DNA of 64,000 nt, from positions 1 to 64,000 of the forward strand of contig NZ_SHKX01000018.1 in assembly GCF_004217445.1 (NCBI RefSeq), given 5' to 3'. This stretch comes from Fluviicoccus keumensis. Lineage in GTDB: Bacteria; Pseudomonadota; Gammaproteobacteria; Pseudomonadales; Moraxellaceae. The translations under genes and the position numbers were made by a program. Below are positions 42,347 through 51,747 of the stretch, one piece after another. Position 1 is the stretch's first letter, and every line of letters begins with the position of its first letter. Below the pieces are notes generated by a model. It saw only the letters and a program-made list of their open reading frames with translations. It ran no database searches and was not told the DNA's origin.

Positions 42347-43583
42347 TCAGCAAGACCTGATCGTGGCGCTTGATGTCGGCACGTCCAAGGTAGTGGCGTT
42401 GATCGCCCAGGTCTCCCAGGACGGCCTGCTTGAAGTGATCGGTATCGGCAAGAAAGCTTCGCGCGGTCTGAAGCGCGGCATGGTCGTCAATATCGAGCAG
42501 ACCACCCAGGCAATCCAGGCGGCTATCAGCGAAGCGGAAGGCATGGCGGACTGCAGCATCCATTCGGTGTTTGTCGGTATTGCCGGTTCGCATATCATGA
42601 GCCGCAACCTGCACGGCGTTGTCGCCATTCCTAACGGTGAAGTGACGCCGTCGGATATCGAGCGAGTCCTCGAAGCGGCCAAGACCGGGGCGGTCATGCC
42701 GGACCACAAGGTGCTCCACGTGCTGCCGCAGGAATTCATTGTCGACCAGCAGAGCGATGTCCGTAATCCGCTGGGTATGTCCGGCGTGCGGCTGGAAGGC
42801 CATCACCATATGGTTTCCTGCGCCCTGAACGCCTGGCAGAACCTGGAGAAGTGCGTGCGCGGATGCGGTATCGGCATTGACGACATGGTGCTGGAGCCCT
42901 TGGCCGCCGCCGATGCCGTCCTCACCGAAGATGAAAAGCATTTGGGTGTCTGCCTGGTGGATATCGGCGCGGGCACTACGGATATTGCGGTGTACGCCCA
43001 CGGCGCGCTGCGTCACACGGCGATCCTGCCCGTGGCGGGAGACCAGGTGACCAATGATGTCGCCATTACCCTGCATACGCCGACCACAGAAGCGGAAGAA
43101 CTTAAGGTGAAGCATGCCTGCGCGCAAGCCCGCCTGGTAAACCGGGATGACATGATCAATGTTCCCGGCATGGGCGATCGCCCGCTGCGCAAACTGCAAC
43201 GCCATTTCCTGGCGTCCGTGGTTGAAGCGCGTTACGAGGAAATTTTCCGCATGGTCCAGGAAGAGCTGGTGCATGCGGGATTGCTGGGACACATGGGCGC
43301 CGGGATTGTCCTGACGGGCGGCGCCTCCCGAATCGAAGGTGCTGCTCCGCTGGCGGAATCCGTGTTGGCCATGCCGGTGCGCATCGGCATGCCCAACGGC
43401 ATTAAGTCGGGTGGAATGGGCGACATTCTCAAGAATCCGGTCTACGCCACCGGCGTAGGTCTCCTGATGTTCGGCAAGCAAAAGCTGCTGGAAGTGCGCG
43501 AGGTGCTCCCGACTCGGCGCAGCACATCAGGTGGTAACGGTATGTTTCAGAAATTGCGCCAATGGCTGGAAATGCATTTCTGA
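42336..43583 (+). CDS. ftsA: Cell division protein FtsA
   Basis: FtsA is the actin-like ATPase that tethers FtsZ to the membrane and recruits the divisome. The 415-residue product has the actin-fold phosphate loops LIVALDVGTSKVVALIA (about 6-22) and VDIGAGTTDIAVY (about 206-218), the adenosine-site GIVLTGGASRIEG (about 322-334) and a C-terminal amphipathic membrane-targeting helix FQKLRQWLEMHF. The 51-base gap to ftsZ holds only a ribosome site. Confidence 0.97.
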   Translation: MADNQQDLIVALDVGTSKVVALIAQVSQDGLLEVIGIGKKASRGLKRGMVVNIEQTTQAIQAAISEAEGMADCSIHSVFVGIAGSHIMSRNLHGVVAIPNGEVTPSDIERVLEAAKTGAVMPDHKVLHVLPQEFIVDQQSDVRNPLGMSGVRLEGHHHMVSCALNAWQNLEKCVRGCGIGIDDMVLEPLAAADAVLTEDEKHLGVCLVDIGAGTTDIAVYAHGALRHTAILPVAGDQVTNDVAITLHTPTTEAEELKVKHACAQARLVNRDDMINVPGMGDRPLRKLQRHFLASVVEARYEEIFRMVQEELVHAGLLGHMGAGIVLTGGASRIEGAAPLAESVLAMPVRIGMPNGIKSGGMGDILKNPVYATGVGLLMFGKQKLLEVREVLPTRRSTSGGNGMFQKLRQWLEMHF

Positions 43584-43634
43584 AGTGGGCTGGGGCAGGG
43601 CGAGGCAAGATAATTCCTGGGCAGGAGTAACATA

Positions 43635-44852
43635 ATGAGTATTTTCCAAATGGCAGACGATCACGCCGACAACTTCACCGGCAATGCCGTCATCAAGGTT
43701 TTCGGTATCGGCGGCGGCGGCGGCAACGCCGTGGATCACATGGTGCGTTCGGGACTGAAGGGAGTTCAGTTCATCTGCGCCAACACCGACATGCAGGCGC
43801 TGAAGAAGATGAATGCGCCCACCTTGTTGCAATTGGGCGGCGAACTGACGCGCGGTCTCGGCGCGGGTGCACAACCGGAAGTCGGCCGTCAGGCCGCGCT
43901 GGAAGATCGTGACCGCATCCGCGAGTCGCTGACCGGCGCCGACATGGTGTTCATCACCGCCGGCATGGGCGGCGGTACGGGTACCGGCGGTGCTCCCGTG
44001 GTGGCGGAAGTGGCCCGTGAAATGGGTATCCTGACCGTGGGCGTCGTCACCAAGCCATTCCCGTTCGAAGGCAAGCGCATGAAGCTGGCCGAGCACGGCA
44101 TCGACGAACTGGCCCAGCATGTGGACTCGCTGATCACCATCCCCAATGCCAAGCTGTTGACCGTTCTGGGCAAGGTTTCGCTGCTGGAGGCCTTCAAGGC
44201 CGCCAACAACGTGCTGCTGAACGCTGTGCAGGGCATTTCCGACATGATCACCCGTCCGGGTCTGATCAACGTCGACTTTGCCGACGTGCGTACCGTGATG
44301 TCCGAGCAGGGACTGGCCATGATGGGTACCGGCTCTGCCAAGGGCGAAGACCGCGCCCGCATCGCCACGGAACTGGCTATTCACAGCCCGCTGCTGGATG
44401 ACATCAAGCTGGAAGGCGCGCGCGGTCTGCTGGTCTCGGTCGCCGCGAACGAAAGCATGGGGCTGGACGAATACAACACGGTGGGTGAAATCGTCAATCA
44501 ACTGACCTCTTCCGAAGCCAATGTGGTCATCGGCACCATTCTGGATCCGGATCTGGGTGATGAAATCCGTGTGACCGTTGTGGCCACCGGCCTGAGCAAG
44601 ACCGCCCCCCGTGCGGTCGCCGGTTCTCAGGCGGCCGCTACGTCGCGTCCGCGTGTGGCGCCGCTGGGCGGTGCTCCGTCGGTCGCTCCGCAGCCCGCGC
44701 CGCGCCCCAGCTACGATGACTACGAAGAGCCCGCGATCAATCGTCGCGCCCCGGCTCCCGCTGCCGCCAAGCCCGCGACGCCGGGCGCCAAGACCAGCGA
44801 CCTGCTGAATGTGCCGGCTTTCCTGCGCCGTCAGCAGAACTCCGACCAGTAA
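43635..44852 (+). CDS. ftsZ: Cell division GTPase FtsZ
   Basis: FtsZ is the tubulin homologue that builds the Z ring. The 405-residue product has KVFGIGGGGGNAVDHM (about 21-36), the tubulin signature GMGGGTGTGGAPVV (about 110-123), the T7 loop NVDFADVRTVM (about 212-222), a variable Ala/Pro-rich linker (about 320-385) and the C-terminal NVPAFLRRQQ peptide that binds FtsA and ZipA. AGGAG lies seven bases before the ATG. It ends the dcw cluster and is followed by a strong terminator. Confidence 0.98.
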   Translation: MSIFQMADDHADNFTGNAVIKVFGIGGGGGNAVDHMVRSGLKGVQFICANTDMQALKKMNAPTLLQLGGELTRGLGAGAQPEVGRQAALEDRDRIRESLTGADMVFITAGMGGGTGTGGAPVVAEVAREMGILTVGVVTKPFPFEGKRMKLAEHGIDELAQHVDSLITIPNAKLLTVLGKVSLLEAFKAANNVLLNAVQGISDMITRPGLINVDFADVRTVMSEQGLAMMGTGSAKGEDRARIATELAIHSPLLDDIKLEGARGLLVSVAANESMGLDEYNTVGEIVNQLTSSEANVVIGTILDPDLGDEIRVTVVATGLSKTAPRAVAGSQAAATSRPRVAPLGGAPSVAPQPAPRPSYDDYEEPAINRRAPAPAAAKPATPGAKTSDLLNVPAFLRRQQNSDQ

Positions 44853-44872
44853 CATCGCGGTCGGTGGTTGCG

Positions 44873-44903
44873 AAAAGGACGCCCCTGAGGCGTCCTTTTT
44901 TTT
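44873..44903 (+). terminator. Terminator of the dcw operon after ftsZ
   Basis: A perfect 11-bp stem (44873-44883 with 44889-44899), a five-base loop and a run of eight T make this the strongest terminator in the window. Confidence 0.95.
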
Positions 44904-44968
44904 GGCCGGAAACATTATTGTGAAGGCTTTTAAATCAGTCACTTATCCGAGTGGCCGACCAACAAGCC

Positions 44969-44996
44969 TTGCACTCTGGTCGGGACGTGTTACTAT
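44969..44996 (+). promoter_or_regulatory. Promoter of lpxC
   Basis: TTGCAC (44969-44974) and TACTAT (44991-44996) are 16 bases apart; the predicted start lies about 24 bases before the lpxC ATG. Confidence 0.7.
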
Positions 44997-45026
44997 GCGA
45001 TTTTGCTCCTGAAACATTTTGACACA

Positions 45027-45947
45027 ATGCTTCGTCAACGTACCCTGAAGAACATCATCCGCGCGACCGGCATCGGCTTGCACAGCGGCAATAAGGTCTA
45101 TCTGACCTTGAAGCCCGGCGAAATCGATTCCGGTATCCGCTTCCGCCGGACGGATGTCAATCCGCCCGTGGAGATCCCTGCCAATGCGCTGCTGGTGAAC
45201 GATACCGTCATGTCCACCAATCTGGTCAAGGACGGAGTCAAAGTCGGGACCGTGGAGCATTTGATGTCGGCCATGGCCGGGCTGGGCATCGACAATGCGG
45301 TTGTCGAAGTGAGCGCCGCCGAAATCCCGATCATGGATGGCAGTGCGGGTCCGTTTGTGTTCCTGTTGCAGGCCGCCGGGATCATTGAACAGCACGCGCC
45401 CAAAAAGCTGGTGCGGATACTCAAGCCGGTGGAAGTCCGTGAAGGCGACAAATACGCCGCCTTTTTGCCCTATAACGGGTTCCGGGTCGCGTTCACCATT
45501 GACTTTGACCATCCTGCCTTTCATGAAGACCACAAGGATGCCTGCGTGGACTTCTCGACCACCGCCTACGTCAAGGAAGTCAGCCGCGCCCGTACCTTCG
45601 GCTTCATGCGGGACATCGAATACCTGTGGTCGAAGAATCTGGCGCGCGGCGGCAGTATGGAAAACGCCATTGTCCTGAATGATGAAGGCGTGATGAATGC
45701 CGATGGACTGCGCTACGAAGATGAGTTTGTGCGCCACAAGATGCTTGACGCCATCGGCGATCTCTACTTGCTGGGCTATGGAATCATCGGGGAATACAAG
45801 GGCTACAAATCCGGCCACGGACTGAACAATGCCCTGCTGCGCGCCCTTCTTGAGCAGCCTGATGCCTGGGAAATTGTGACATTTGATGACGAAAACCAGG
45901 CTCCGATCGCGTATATCAACGCCCAGCCGCCGCGGGACGCCCATTAA
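45027..45947 (+). CDS. lpxC: UDP-3-O-acyl-N-acetylglucosamine deacetylase LpxC
   Basis: LpxC is the zinc deacetylase that commits UDP-acyl-GlcNAc to lipid A. The 306-residue product opens with RQRTLKNIIRATGIGLHSG, and has the zinc-ligand His in VGTVEHLMSA (about 79), HKMLDAIGD with the second His and Asp (about 237-246), and the general-acid His in GHGLNNAL (about 265). The ATG at 45027 is preferred over an upstream start at 45003. It has its own promoter after the ftsZ terminator. Confidence 0.96.
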   Translation: MLRQRTLKNIIRATGIGLHSGNKVYLTLKPGEIDSGIRFRRTDVNPPVEIPANALLVNDTVMSTNLVKDGVKVGTVEHLMSAMAGLGIDNAVVEVSAAEIPIMDGSAGPFVFLLQAAGIIEQHAPKKLVRILKPVEVREGDKYAAFLPYNGFRVAFTIDFDHPAFHEDHKDACVDFSTTAYVKEVSRARTFGFMRDIEYLWSKNLARGGSMENAIVLNDEGVMNADGLRYEDEFVRHKMLDAIGDLYLLGYGIIGEYKGYKSGHGLNNALLRALLEQPDAWEIVTFDDENQAPIAYINAQPPRDAH

Positions 45948-45988
45948 TTCAACAACTTGTCATGAATGCTAGGCCGGAGAACGTCCGG

Positions 45989-46441
45989 TCAACTTGTCGG
46001 CTTGTCCGACGCATGGCTTGCCAAACGCCGAAAGGCTTCGCTAAGCTCCGCATCGTCCAACAGGTCAGCCGTTTCCCTTAACAGAGTCCCGACGGAGTGG
46101 GAGAGCGGGGGAAGGGGTGGCCTGGCAGGTTTTCTGGCCGGTGCCGGTTCGCAGTCGATAACCCGTATTTGCGTGATTTCAGCGAACTCGGGTGTTTGCC
46201 GCAAATTGGCCAGCAGGCTGGCCTGCATGTAACGAATCTGTCCTGTGAGGGCGCTGTTGCCGGTGCTTAGCGTCAGTACGCCCTCCTTGTAGGCTGCCAC
46301 ACGGCAGGCGTTTTTCAGGACGGTCAGGCGGGCCGCGACAATCGCGTCCAGCCGGGCCAGCAAACGGGCCTGCGCATGCAGTTGCCGGAGCAGCGGTGAG
46401 GTGAAAATCTCGTTGCTGCTGGCAGCACGACCATAGCGCAT
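45989..46441 (-). CDS. DUF721 / DciA-like protein
   Basis: DUF721 proteins of the DciA group load the replicative helicase DnaB in bacteria that lack DnaC. The 150-residue product has the DUF721 domain at about 20-95, with YKEGVLTLSTGNSALTGQIRYM as the characteristic KH-like core, then a Pro-rich linker and a C-terminal helix. I leave the symbol empty because the family also includes proteins of unproven role. The gene converges on lpxC with a 41-base gap and is divergent from the M23 peptidase. ATG 46441 is used rather than TTG 46453. Confidence 0.78.
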   Translation of the reverse strand: MRYGRAASSNEIFTSPLLRQLHAQARLLARLDAIVAARLTVLKNACRVAAYKEGVLTLSTGNSALTGQIRYMQASLLANLRQTPEFAEITQIRVIDCEPAPARKPARPPLPPLSHSVGTLLRETADLLDDAELSEAFRRLASHASDKPTS

Positions 46442-46544
46442 CGCAGTCCCCAAGTGGAAAGTCTTGTAAAAAGGCTACTCTGCTCGGAGTTGACAGGCAA
46501 GGAGAACTGTCAGCAGCCATGCAAACAGCAGGAGATCACGACCC

Positions 46545-47447
46545 GTGAAATTCCCGTCCTGGCGACGATACGCCATCAAACCGTTGACGCTGCGGCTGAC
46601 GCCTGCCGCGTTGGGCACTTTTGCTACGGTTCTTGCTTTCCTTTCTCTCGCGGGTGGGGCAATCGGCTATGCCGTCGGCGCCCACCATACGACCACTGCC
46701 GCCAAACCCGTTATCCCAGCTGTCGCCGTGGCGCCGGCTGTCGCGCGTGATCAGCAGATCCAGGTGATGAACCAGCGGATTGCCGAGCTTCAGGCCCGTA
46801 TGATGCGCCTGGATGCGTTGGGGCAGCATCTGGCTGAATCCGCCAACCTCAAGAGCGGCGAGTTCAACTTTGATCCCAAGGGACCTTCCGGCGGTCCTTT
46901 GGTCCAGGACTTGTCGGTCATGGGCAGCCACCCGGATATCCGTGATCGCTTGCAGGTGCTGTCTTCCGAGATTGAGCGCCGTGAAAACCAACTGCAGGCG
47001 CTGGACAGCGTCCTGGCGGGCAAGCGCCTTCAGGACAACCGCCAATACCTGGGCAATTTGCCGGTGCGTCAGGGTACGGTGACGTCGACTTTCGGGTATC
47101 GGACCGATCCGTTTACCGGTCATGCCGCATTCCATCCCGGCATGGATTTTTCCGGGCCGGAAGGTACGGATATTTATGCCGTGGCTCCCGGAGTGGTGGT
47201 TTATGCAGGTGAACGCACCGGTTACGGCAACGTGGTCGAGATTGATCACGGTAACGGTTACGTGACCCGTTACGCCCATGCCCGCAGCCTCTTGGCGCGT
47301 GTCGGCGACCGGGTGGCCAAGGACCAGCTGATCGCCTTGATGGGTAATACAGGGCGATCCACCGGGACGCATCTTCATTACGAAGTATTGCAGAACAACC
47401 GCCAGATCGACCCGGCGACCTTTGTTCATCTTGCCCTGCGCAAGTAA
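46545..47447 (+). CDS. Membrane-anchored M23 family metallopeptidase
   Basis: M23 (LytM) proteins are zinc endopeptidases that cut peptidoglycan cross-bridges, or degenerate activators of amidases. The 300-residue protein has one N-terminal membrane helix (about 20-45), a coiled coil (about 70-160) and a C-terminal M23 domain (about 180-290). The active-site residues look intact: H197, D201, H245, and H276-x-H278. It lies between dciA and secA; in E. coli that slot holds secM, and no arrest-peptide motif is visible here. Confidence 0.9.
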   Translation: MKFPSWRRYAIKPLTLRLTPAALGTFATVLAFLSLAGGAIGYAVGAHHTTTAAKPVIPAVAVAPAVARDQQIQVMNQRIAELQARMMRLDALGQHLAESANLKSGEFNFDPKGPSGGPLVQDLSVMGSHPDIRDRLQVLSSEIERRENQLQALDSVLAGKRLQDNRQYLGNLPVRQGTVTSTFGYRTDPFTGHAAFHPGMDFSGPEGTDIYAVAPGVVVYAGERTGYGNVVEIDHGNGYVTRYAHARSLLARVGDRVAKDQLIALMGNTGRSTGTHLHYEVLQNNRQIDPATFVHLALRK

Positions 47448-47457
47448 GCGCTGTATC

Positions 47458-47495
47458 CCGCCGCGACAGCGGCGGGCTTCTTCTTTTCTCTTTTG
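47458..47495 (+). terminator. Terminator after the M23 peptidase gene
   Basis: An 8-bp GC stem (47458-47465 with 47470-47477) with a GACA loop is followed by an 18-base pyrimidine tract rich in T. Confidence 0.8.
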
Positions 47496-47642
47496 TCATC
47501 CCCCATTTTTCCCCTCCCCGATTCAGGTTAGAATGCCCCTCGTTTTGGCCGGTCCTTCTTCTGGGACTTGTAAAGTGCCGCTCGTGTCCCCACCACAGCA
47601 AGATTCGCACTGCCTGCCTTATTGATCGATTGAGTGGCTTTT

Positions 47643-50369
47643 ATGTTTGCACGCCTTTTAAGCGGAATTGTCGGAACAAAGAACGAGCGGGAACTGAAAC
47701 GGATGCGCAAGGTCGTGGAAGCGATCAATGCCCTCGAAGCCGGTTTGCAAGGCCTGGATGATGCGGCGCTGACCGCCAAGACCACCGATTTCCGCGAACG
47801 CTTCCAGAAAGGGGAGACGCTCGACCAGTTGCTGCCCGAGGCGTTTGCGGTCTGCCGCGAGGCGTCCCGCCGCGTATTGGGCATGCGCCACTTTGATGTG
47901 CAGCTGATCGGCGGCATGACCCTGCATGAAGGCCGTATTGCCGAAATGCGTACCGGTGAAGGCAAGACACTGATGGCGACCCTGCCGTGCTACCTGAACG
48001 CCTTGTCCGGGCAAGGGGTGCATGTGGTGACGGTCAATGATTATCTGGCCCGCCGTGACGCCGACCTGAACCGCCCGTTGTTTGAATATCTGGGCCTGTC
48101 GGTGGGTGTCATCCGCTCGATGCAGCCGAATGAGGAAAAGCATGCCGCTTACCAGGCGGACATCACCTACGGTACCAACAACGAGTTCGGCTTTGATTAC
48201 CTGCGCGACAACATGGCCTTCCGTCTGGAAGACAAGTTCCAGCGCGGTCTGGCCTTCGCCATTATTGACGAAGTCGACTCGATCCTGATTGATGAAGCGC
48301 GCACGCCGCTGATCATTTCCGGCGCCAGCGAAGGTTCTTCCCGCCTGTACGAGATGATCAACACCATTGCCCCCAAGCTGACTCGGCAGAAAGAAGAGAA
48401 GGTTCCCGACGGTTCCGATTTCTGGCTGGATGAAAAGCATCGCCAGATCGAGCTGACGGAAACCGGCTATGAAAACGTTGAGCGCATGCTGGGCGAACTG
48501 GGACTGCTGGGCGAGGGCGAAAGCCTGTATTCCGCCAGCAAGCTGGCGTTGCTGCATCATGTGCTGGCGGCGCTGAAGGCTCATCAGCTCTTCCAGCGCG
48601 ATGTCCATTACATTGTCCAGGATAACGAAGTCATCATCGTTGACGAGCATACCGGCCGCACCATGCCGGGCCGTCGTTGGTCCGAGGGACTGCATCAGGC
48701 TGTTGAGGCCAAAGAGCGCGTGGAAATCCAGAACGAGAACCAGACGCTCGCCACCACGACGTTCCAGAATTATTTCCGACTGTACAAGAAACTGTCCGGC
48801 ATGACCGGCACCGCCGACACCGAAGCGCCGGAATTTCGCCAGATTTATGGTCTGGACGTGGTGGTGATCCCAACCCACAAACCGATGGTGCGCAAGGATC
48901 TGGAGGACTTGGTCTACCTGAGCAAGGATGAAAAGTTTGAAGCCATCATCCGCGACATCAAGGAATGCCAGGACAAGAAAGCTCCGGTCCTGGTGGGTAC
49001 GGCGACGATTGAGACCAGCGAGTACCTGTCGCATCTGCTGACCCGTGAGAAAATCGAGCACCGGGTGCTGAACGCCAAGTTCCACGCCCAGGAAGCCGAG
49101 ATCATTGCCCAGGCCGGTCGGCCGGGAACGGTCACCATCGCCACCAACATGGCCGGTCGCGGCACCGACATCGTGTTGGGCGGCAACTGGAAAGCCGAGG
49201 CCGCCAAGCTGGAGAGCCCGACCGAGGCGCAGATCGAGGCGTTGAAGGCCGAGTGGATGGCCAGCCATGCCCAGGTGCTGCAATCCGGCGGCCTGCACAT
49301 TATCGGTACCGAACGTCACGAGTCCCGCCGTATCGATAACCAGCTGCGCGGCCGTTCCGGTCGTCAGGGCGACCCCGGCGTCAGCCGTTTCTATTTGTCG
49401 CTGGAAGATGACCTGATGCGGATCTTCGCCAGCGACCGGGTGCGTAACATGATGCGCTCCCTGGGCATGCAGCGCGGCGAAGCGATCGAGCACCGCTGGG
49501 TGACCCGGTCCATTGAAGGCGCCCAGCGCAAGGTGGAAGCCCGCAACTTCGATATCCGCAAGAACCTGCTGAAGTATGATGATGTCGCCAATGAGCAGCG
49601 CCGCGCCATTTACGGCCAGCGGGATGACATCCTGTCTTCGACCACGCTGGTGGATTACATGGAGTTCCTGCACGAAGACGTGATGAATACGGTCATTACC
49701 GAGTTCATTCCGCCGCAAACCATTGAGGACCAGTGGGATATTTCCGGTCTGGAGCAGTCGCTGAAGGCGGATTTCGGACTGGACTTGCCGATTGCCGACT
49801 GGCTGAAACAGGATACCAGCCTTGAGGAAACGCGCCTGCGCAAGCGTATTGCGGAAAGCGCCCAGCAGAATTACCGTGAGCGTCGCACCCGCATGGGCGA
49901 AGAGGTGGCGGATTCCATCGAGAAGCAACTGATGCTGCAAATCCTCGACCGTCACTGGAAGGAGCATCTGGCGGCAATGGATTACCTGCGTCAGGGTATC
50001 CACCTGCGCGGCTATGCCCAGAAGAACCCGGAGCAGGAATACAAGCGTGAAGCCTTCCAGCTCTTCCAGCAGTTGATCGGCGCGGTCAACCTGGAAGTCA
50101 TCCAGACCTTGTCGCGCATCGCCATTCCTACCGAGGAAGAAATCGCGATGATGGAAGCCCAGCAGGCCGCCGAAGCCGCCGGGATCGACATGCACTTCGA
50201 GCACGCCCAGGTTGCCGGTTTGCCGGACGAGGACGGCAATCTGCCGCTGCAGCCGGCAGAAGAGCCGACCTCCGCCAATCCGTTCGCGGATGCCCGCGTT
50301 GGCCGCAACGATCCGTGCCCTTGCGGTTCCGGCAAGAAGTACAAGCATTGCCACGGCCAGATCGCCTGA
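47643..50369 (+). CDS. secA: Preprotein translocase ATPase SecA
   Basis: SecA drives unfolded proteins through SecYEG. The 908-residue product has the two motor domains with Walker A MRTGEGKT (about 103-110), the DEVDSILIDEARTPLI Walker B region (about 207-222), AGRGTDIVLGG (about 508-518), the helical wing/scaffold, and the C-terminal zinc-binding SEC-C tail CPCGSGKKYKHCHG that contacts SecB. The ATG at 47643 fits the family start; a GTG nine bases upstream is also in frame. No strong ribosome site is visible at either. Confidence 0.97.
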   Translation: MFARLLSGIVGTKNERELKRMRKVVEAINALEAGLQGLDDAALTAKTTDFRERFQKGETLDQLLPEAFAVCREASRRVLGMRHFDVQLIGGMTLHEGRIAEMRTGEGKTLMATLPCYLNALSGQGVHVVTVNDYLARRDADLNRPLFEYLGLSVGVIRSMQPNEEKHAAYQADITYGTNNEFGFDYLRDNMAFRLEDKFQRGLAFAIIDEVDSILIDEARTPLIISGASEGSSRLYEMINTIAPKLTRQKEEKVPDGSDFWLDEKHRQIELTETGYENVERMLGELGLLGEGESLYSASKLALLHHVLAALKAHQLFQRDVHYIVQDNEVIIVDEHTGRTMPGRRWSEGLHQAVEAKERVEIQNENQTLATTTFQNYFRLYKKLSGMTGTADTEAPEFRQIYGLDVVVIPTHKPMVRKDLEDLVYLSKDEKFEAIIRDIKECQDKKAPVLVGTATIETSEYLSHLLTREKIEHRVLNAKFHAQEAEIIAQAGRPGTVTIATNMAGRGTDIVLGGNWKAEAAKLESPTEAQIEALKAEWMASHAQVLQSGGLHIIGTERHESRRIDNQLRGRSGRQGDPGVSRFYLSLEDDLMRIFASDRVRNMMRSLGMQRGEAIEHRWVTRSIEGAQRKVEARNFDIRKNLLKYDDVANEQRRAIYGQRDDILSSTTLVDYMEFLHEDVMNTVITEFIPPQTIEDQWDISGLEQSLKADFGLDLPIADWLKQDTSLEETRLRKRIAESAQQNYRERRTRMGEEVADSIEKQLMLQILDRHWKEHLAAMDYLRQGIHLRGYAQKNPEQEYKREAFQLFQQLIGAVNLEVIQTLSRIAIPTEEEIAMMEAQQAAEAAGIDMHFEHAQVAGLPDEDGNLPLQPAEEPTSANPFADARVGRNDPCPCGSGKKYKHCHGQIA

Positions 50370-50393
50370 GCCGTCGCTTTCGCTAACCCCATG

Positions 50394-50430
50394 GGCCACC
50401 CCCGGCATGCCGGGGGTGGCCTTCTGTCAT
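50394..50430 (+). terminator. Terminator after secA
   Basis: A perfect 28-base palindrome (50394-50421) is followed by a short T-rich tail. It also lies only 33 bases before argJ. Confidence 0.75.
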
Positions 50431-50453
50431 TCAGTCCAGGAGAGGAGGTCATC

Positions 50454-51674
50454 ATGGCCGTCGGCGATTTGTCCATGCCAGTCATGCATCCGGTGAACGG
50501 GGTGCGCATCGGGATTACCGAAGCCTATATCCGCTACAAGAACCGCCGCGACCTGGTGGTGTTCGAACTGGCCGACGGCGCCGAGACCGCCGCCGTCTTC
50601 ACGACCAACGCCTTTTGCGCCGCGCCGGTGCAGGTGGCCCGCCAGAATCTGGCCGCCGCCAAGACCCGCTATCTGGTGATCAATACCGGTAACGCCAACG
50701 CCGGCACCGGCCCGACCGGCATGGCCAGCGCCCTGCGCAGCTGCGCCGCTCTGGGGGAGCTGGCCAACGTGCCCGCCGAGGCTGTGCTGCCCTTCTCGAC
50801 CGGCGTGATCGGCGAGCAGTTGCCGATCGCCAAGCTGGAAGCGGGCCTGCCGGGCGCGCTGGCCGCGTTGCAGGCTGATAACTGGCCTGCCGCCGCCACC
50901 GGCATCATGACGACCGATACCCTGCCCAAGGGCGCTTCCGAGCAGTTTACGGTGGATGGCGTGACCTACACACTGACCGGCATCTCCAAGGGTGCGGGCA
51001 TGATCCGTCCGAACATGGCGACCATGCTGGGTTTCGTGGCGACGGATGTGGCCGTGGAACGCGGCTTCCTGCAAGAATTGCTGCGCGAAGTCACCGAACA
51101 GTCCTTCAACCGCGTCACTATCGACGGCGACACGTCCACCAATGACGCCTGCGTGCTGGTGGCGACCGGCAAGGCGGGCAATACGCCGCTGACCAGCCGC
51201 TCCGGGGCGCTTTACGAAGCGTTTAGCGCCGCGCTGAGCCGGGTCTTCCTGCGTCTGGCGCAACTGATCGTCCGTGACGGCGAAGGCGCCACCAAGTTCA
51301 TTACTGTCAAGGTGGAAGAGGGCGGCAACACCCAGGAATGCTGTGACGTGGCCTATGCCGTGGCGCATTCACCGCTGATCAAGACGGCGTTTTTCGCGTC
51401 CGATCCCAACTGGGGGCGCATCCTCGCCGCCATCGGCCGCTCGGGCGTGCCGGGACTGGATGTCAGCAAGATCAACGTTTATCTGGATGATGTCTGCATT
51501 TGCGAGAACGGCGGCGCGGCCGCCAGTTACCGCGAGGAACTGGGCGCGGCGGTGATGAAGCAGCCCGAAATCACCATCCGTATCGTGCTGGGACGCGGGC
51601 AGGCCAGCGACACGGTCTGGACCTGCGACTTCTCGTACGATTATGTGAAGATCAACGCCGATTACCGGTCCTGA
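50454..51674 (+). CDS. argJ: Bifunctional glutamate N-acetyltransferase / amino-acid acetyltransferase ArgJ
   Basis: ArgJ recycles the acetyl group in arginine synthesis, moving it from N-acetylornithine to glutamate; some forms also use acetyl-CoA. The 406-residue precursor has the autocleavage site with nucleophile T190 in MATMLGF, giving alpha and beta chains. The oxyanion TG pair appears in TGNANAGTGPTG (about 75-86). A strong AGAGGAGG precedes the ATG at 50454. Confidence 0.95.
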   Translation: MAVGDLSMPVMHPVNGVRIGITEAYIRYKNRRDLVVFELADGAETAAVFTTNAFCAAPVQVARQNLAAAKTRYLVINTGNANAGTGPTGMASALRSCAALGELANVPAEAVLPFSTGVIGEQLPIAKLEAGLPGALAALQADNWPAAATGIMTTDTLPKGASEQFTVDGVTYTLTGISKGAGMIRPNMATMLGFVATDVAVERGFLQELLREVTEQSFNRVTIDGDTSTNDACVLVATGKAGNTPLTSRSGALYEAFSAALSRVFLRLAQLIVRDGEGATKFITVKVEEGGNTQECCDVAYAVAHSPLIKTAFFASDPNWGRILAAIGRSGVPGLDVSKINVYLDDVCICENGGAAASYREELGAAVMKQPEITIRIVLGRGQASDTVWTCDFSYDYVKINADYRS

Positions 51675-51698
51675 TCCGCAAGATGTTCTGTTGTGACG

Positions 51699-51726
51699 GC
51701 TCCCGCTCTGGCGGGAGTTTTCATTT
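51699..51726 (+). terminator. Terminator after argJ
   Basis: A 7-bp stem (51700-51706 with 51711-51717) with a TCTG loop is followed by TTTTCATTT. Confidence 0.8.
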
Positions 51727-51747
51727 GGCTTTGCTGGAAATATCGCC

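Noticed and set aside
45973..45989. Hairpin between lpxC and dciA as a terminator
   Set aside because: The stem is only five to six base pairs and has no T-run on either strand.
46489..46494. TTGACA upstream of the M23 peptidase as a promoter -35
   Set aside because: No acceptable -10 element lies 15-19 bases downstream.
46454..46544. Possible secM-like leader gene
   Set aside because: There is no open frame with signal peptide and arrest sequence; only a spacer between dciA and the M23 peptidase gene.
47658..50408. Very long open frame on the reverse strand opposite secA (916 codons)
   Set aside because: It is the antisense shadow of secA, produced by GC-rich codon bias; it has no known domain or ribosome site.
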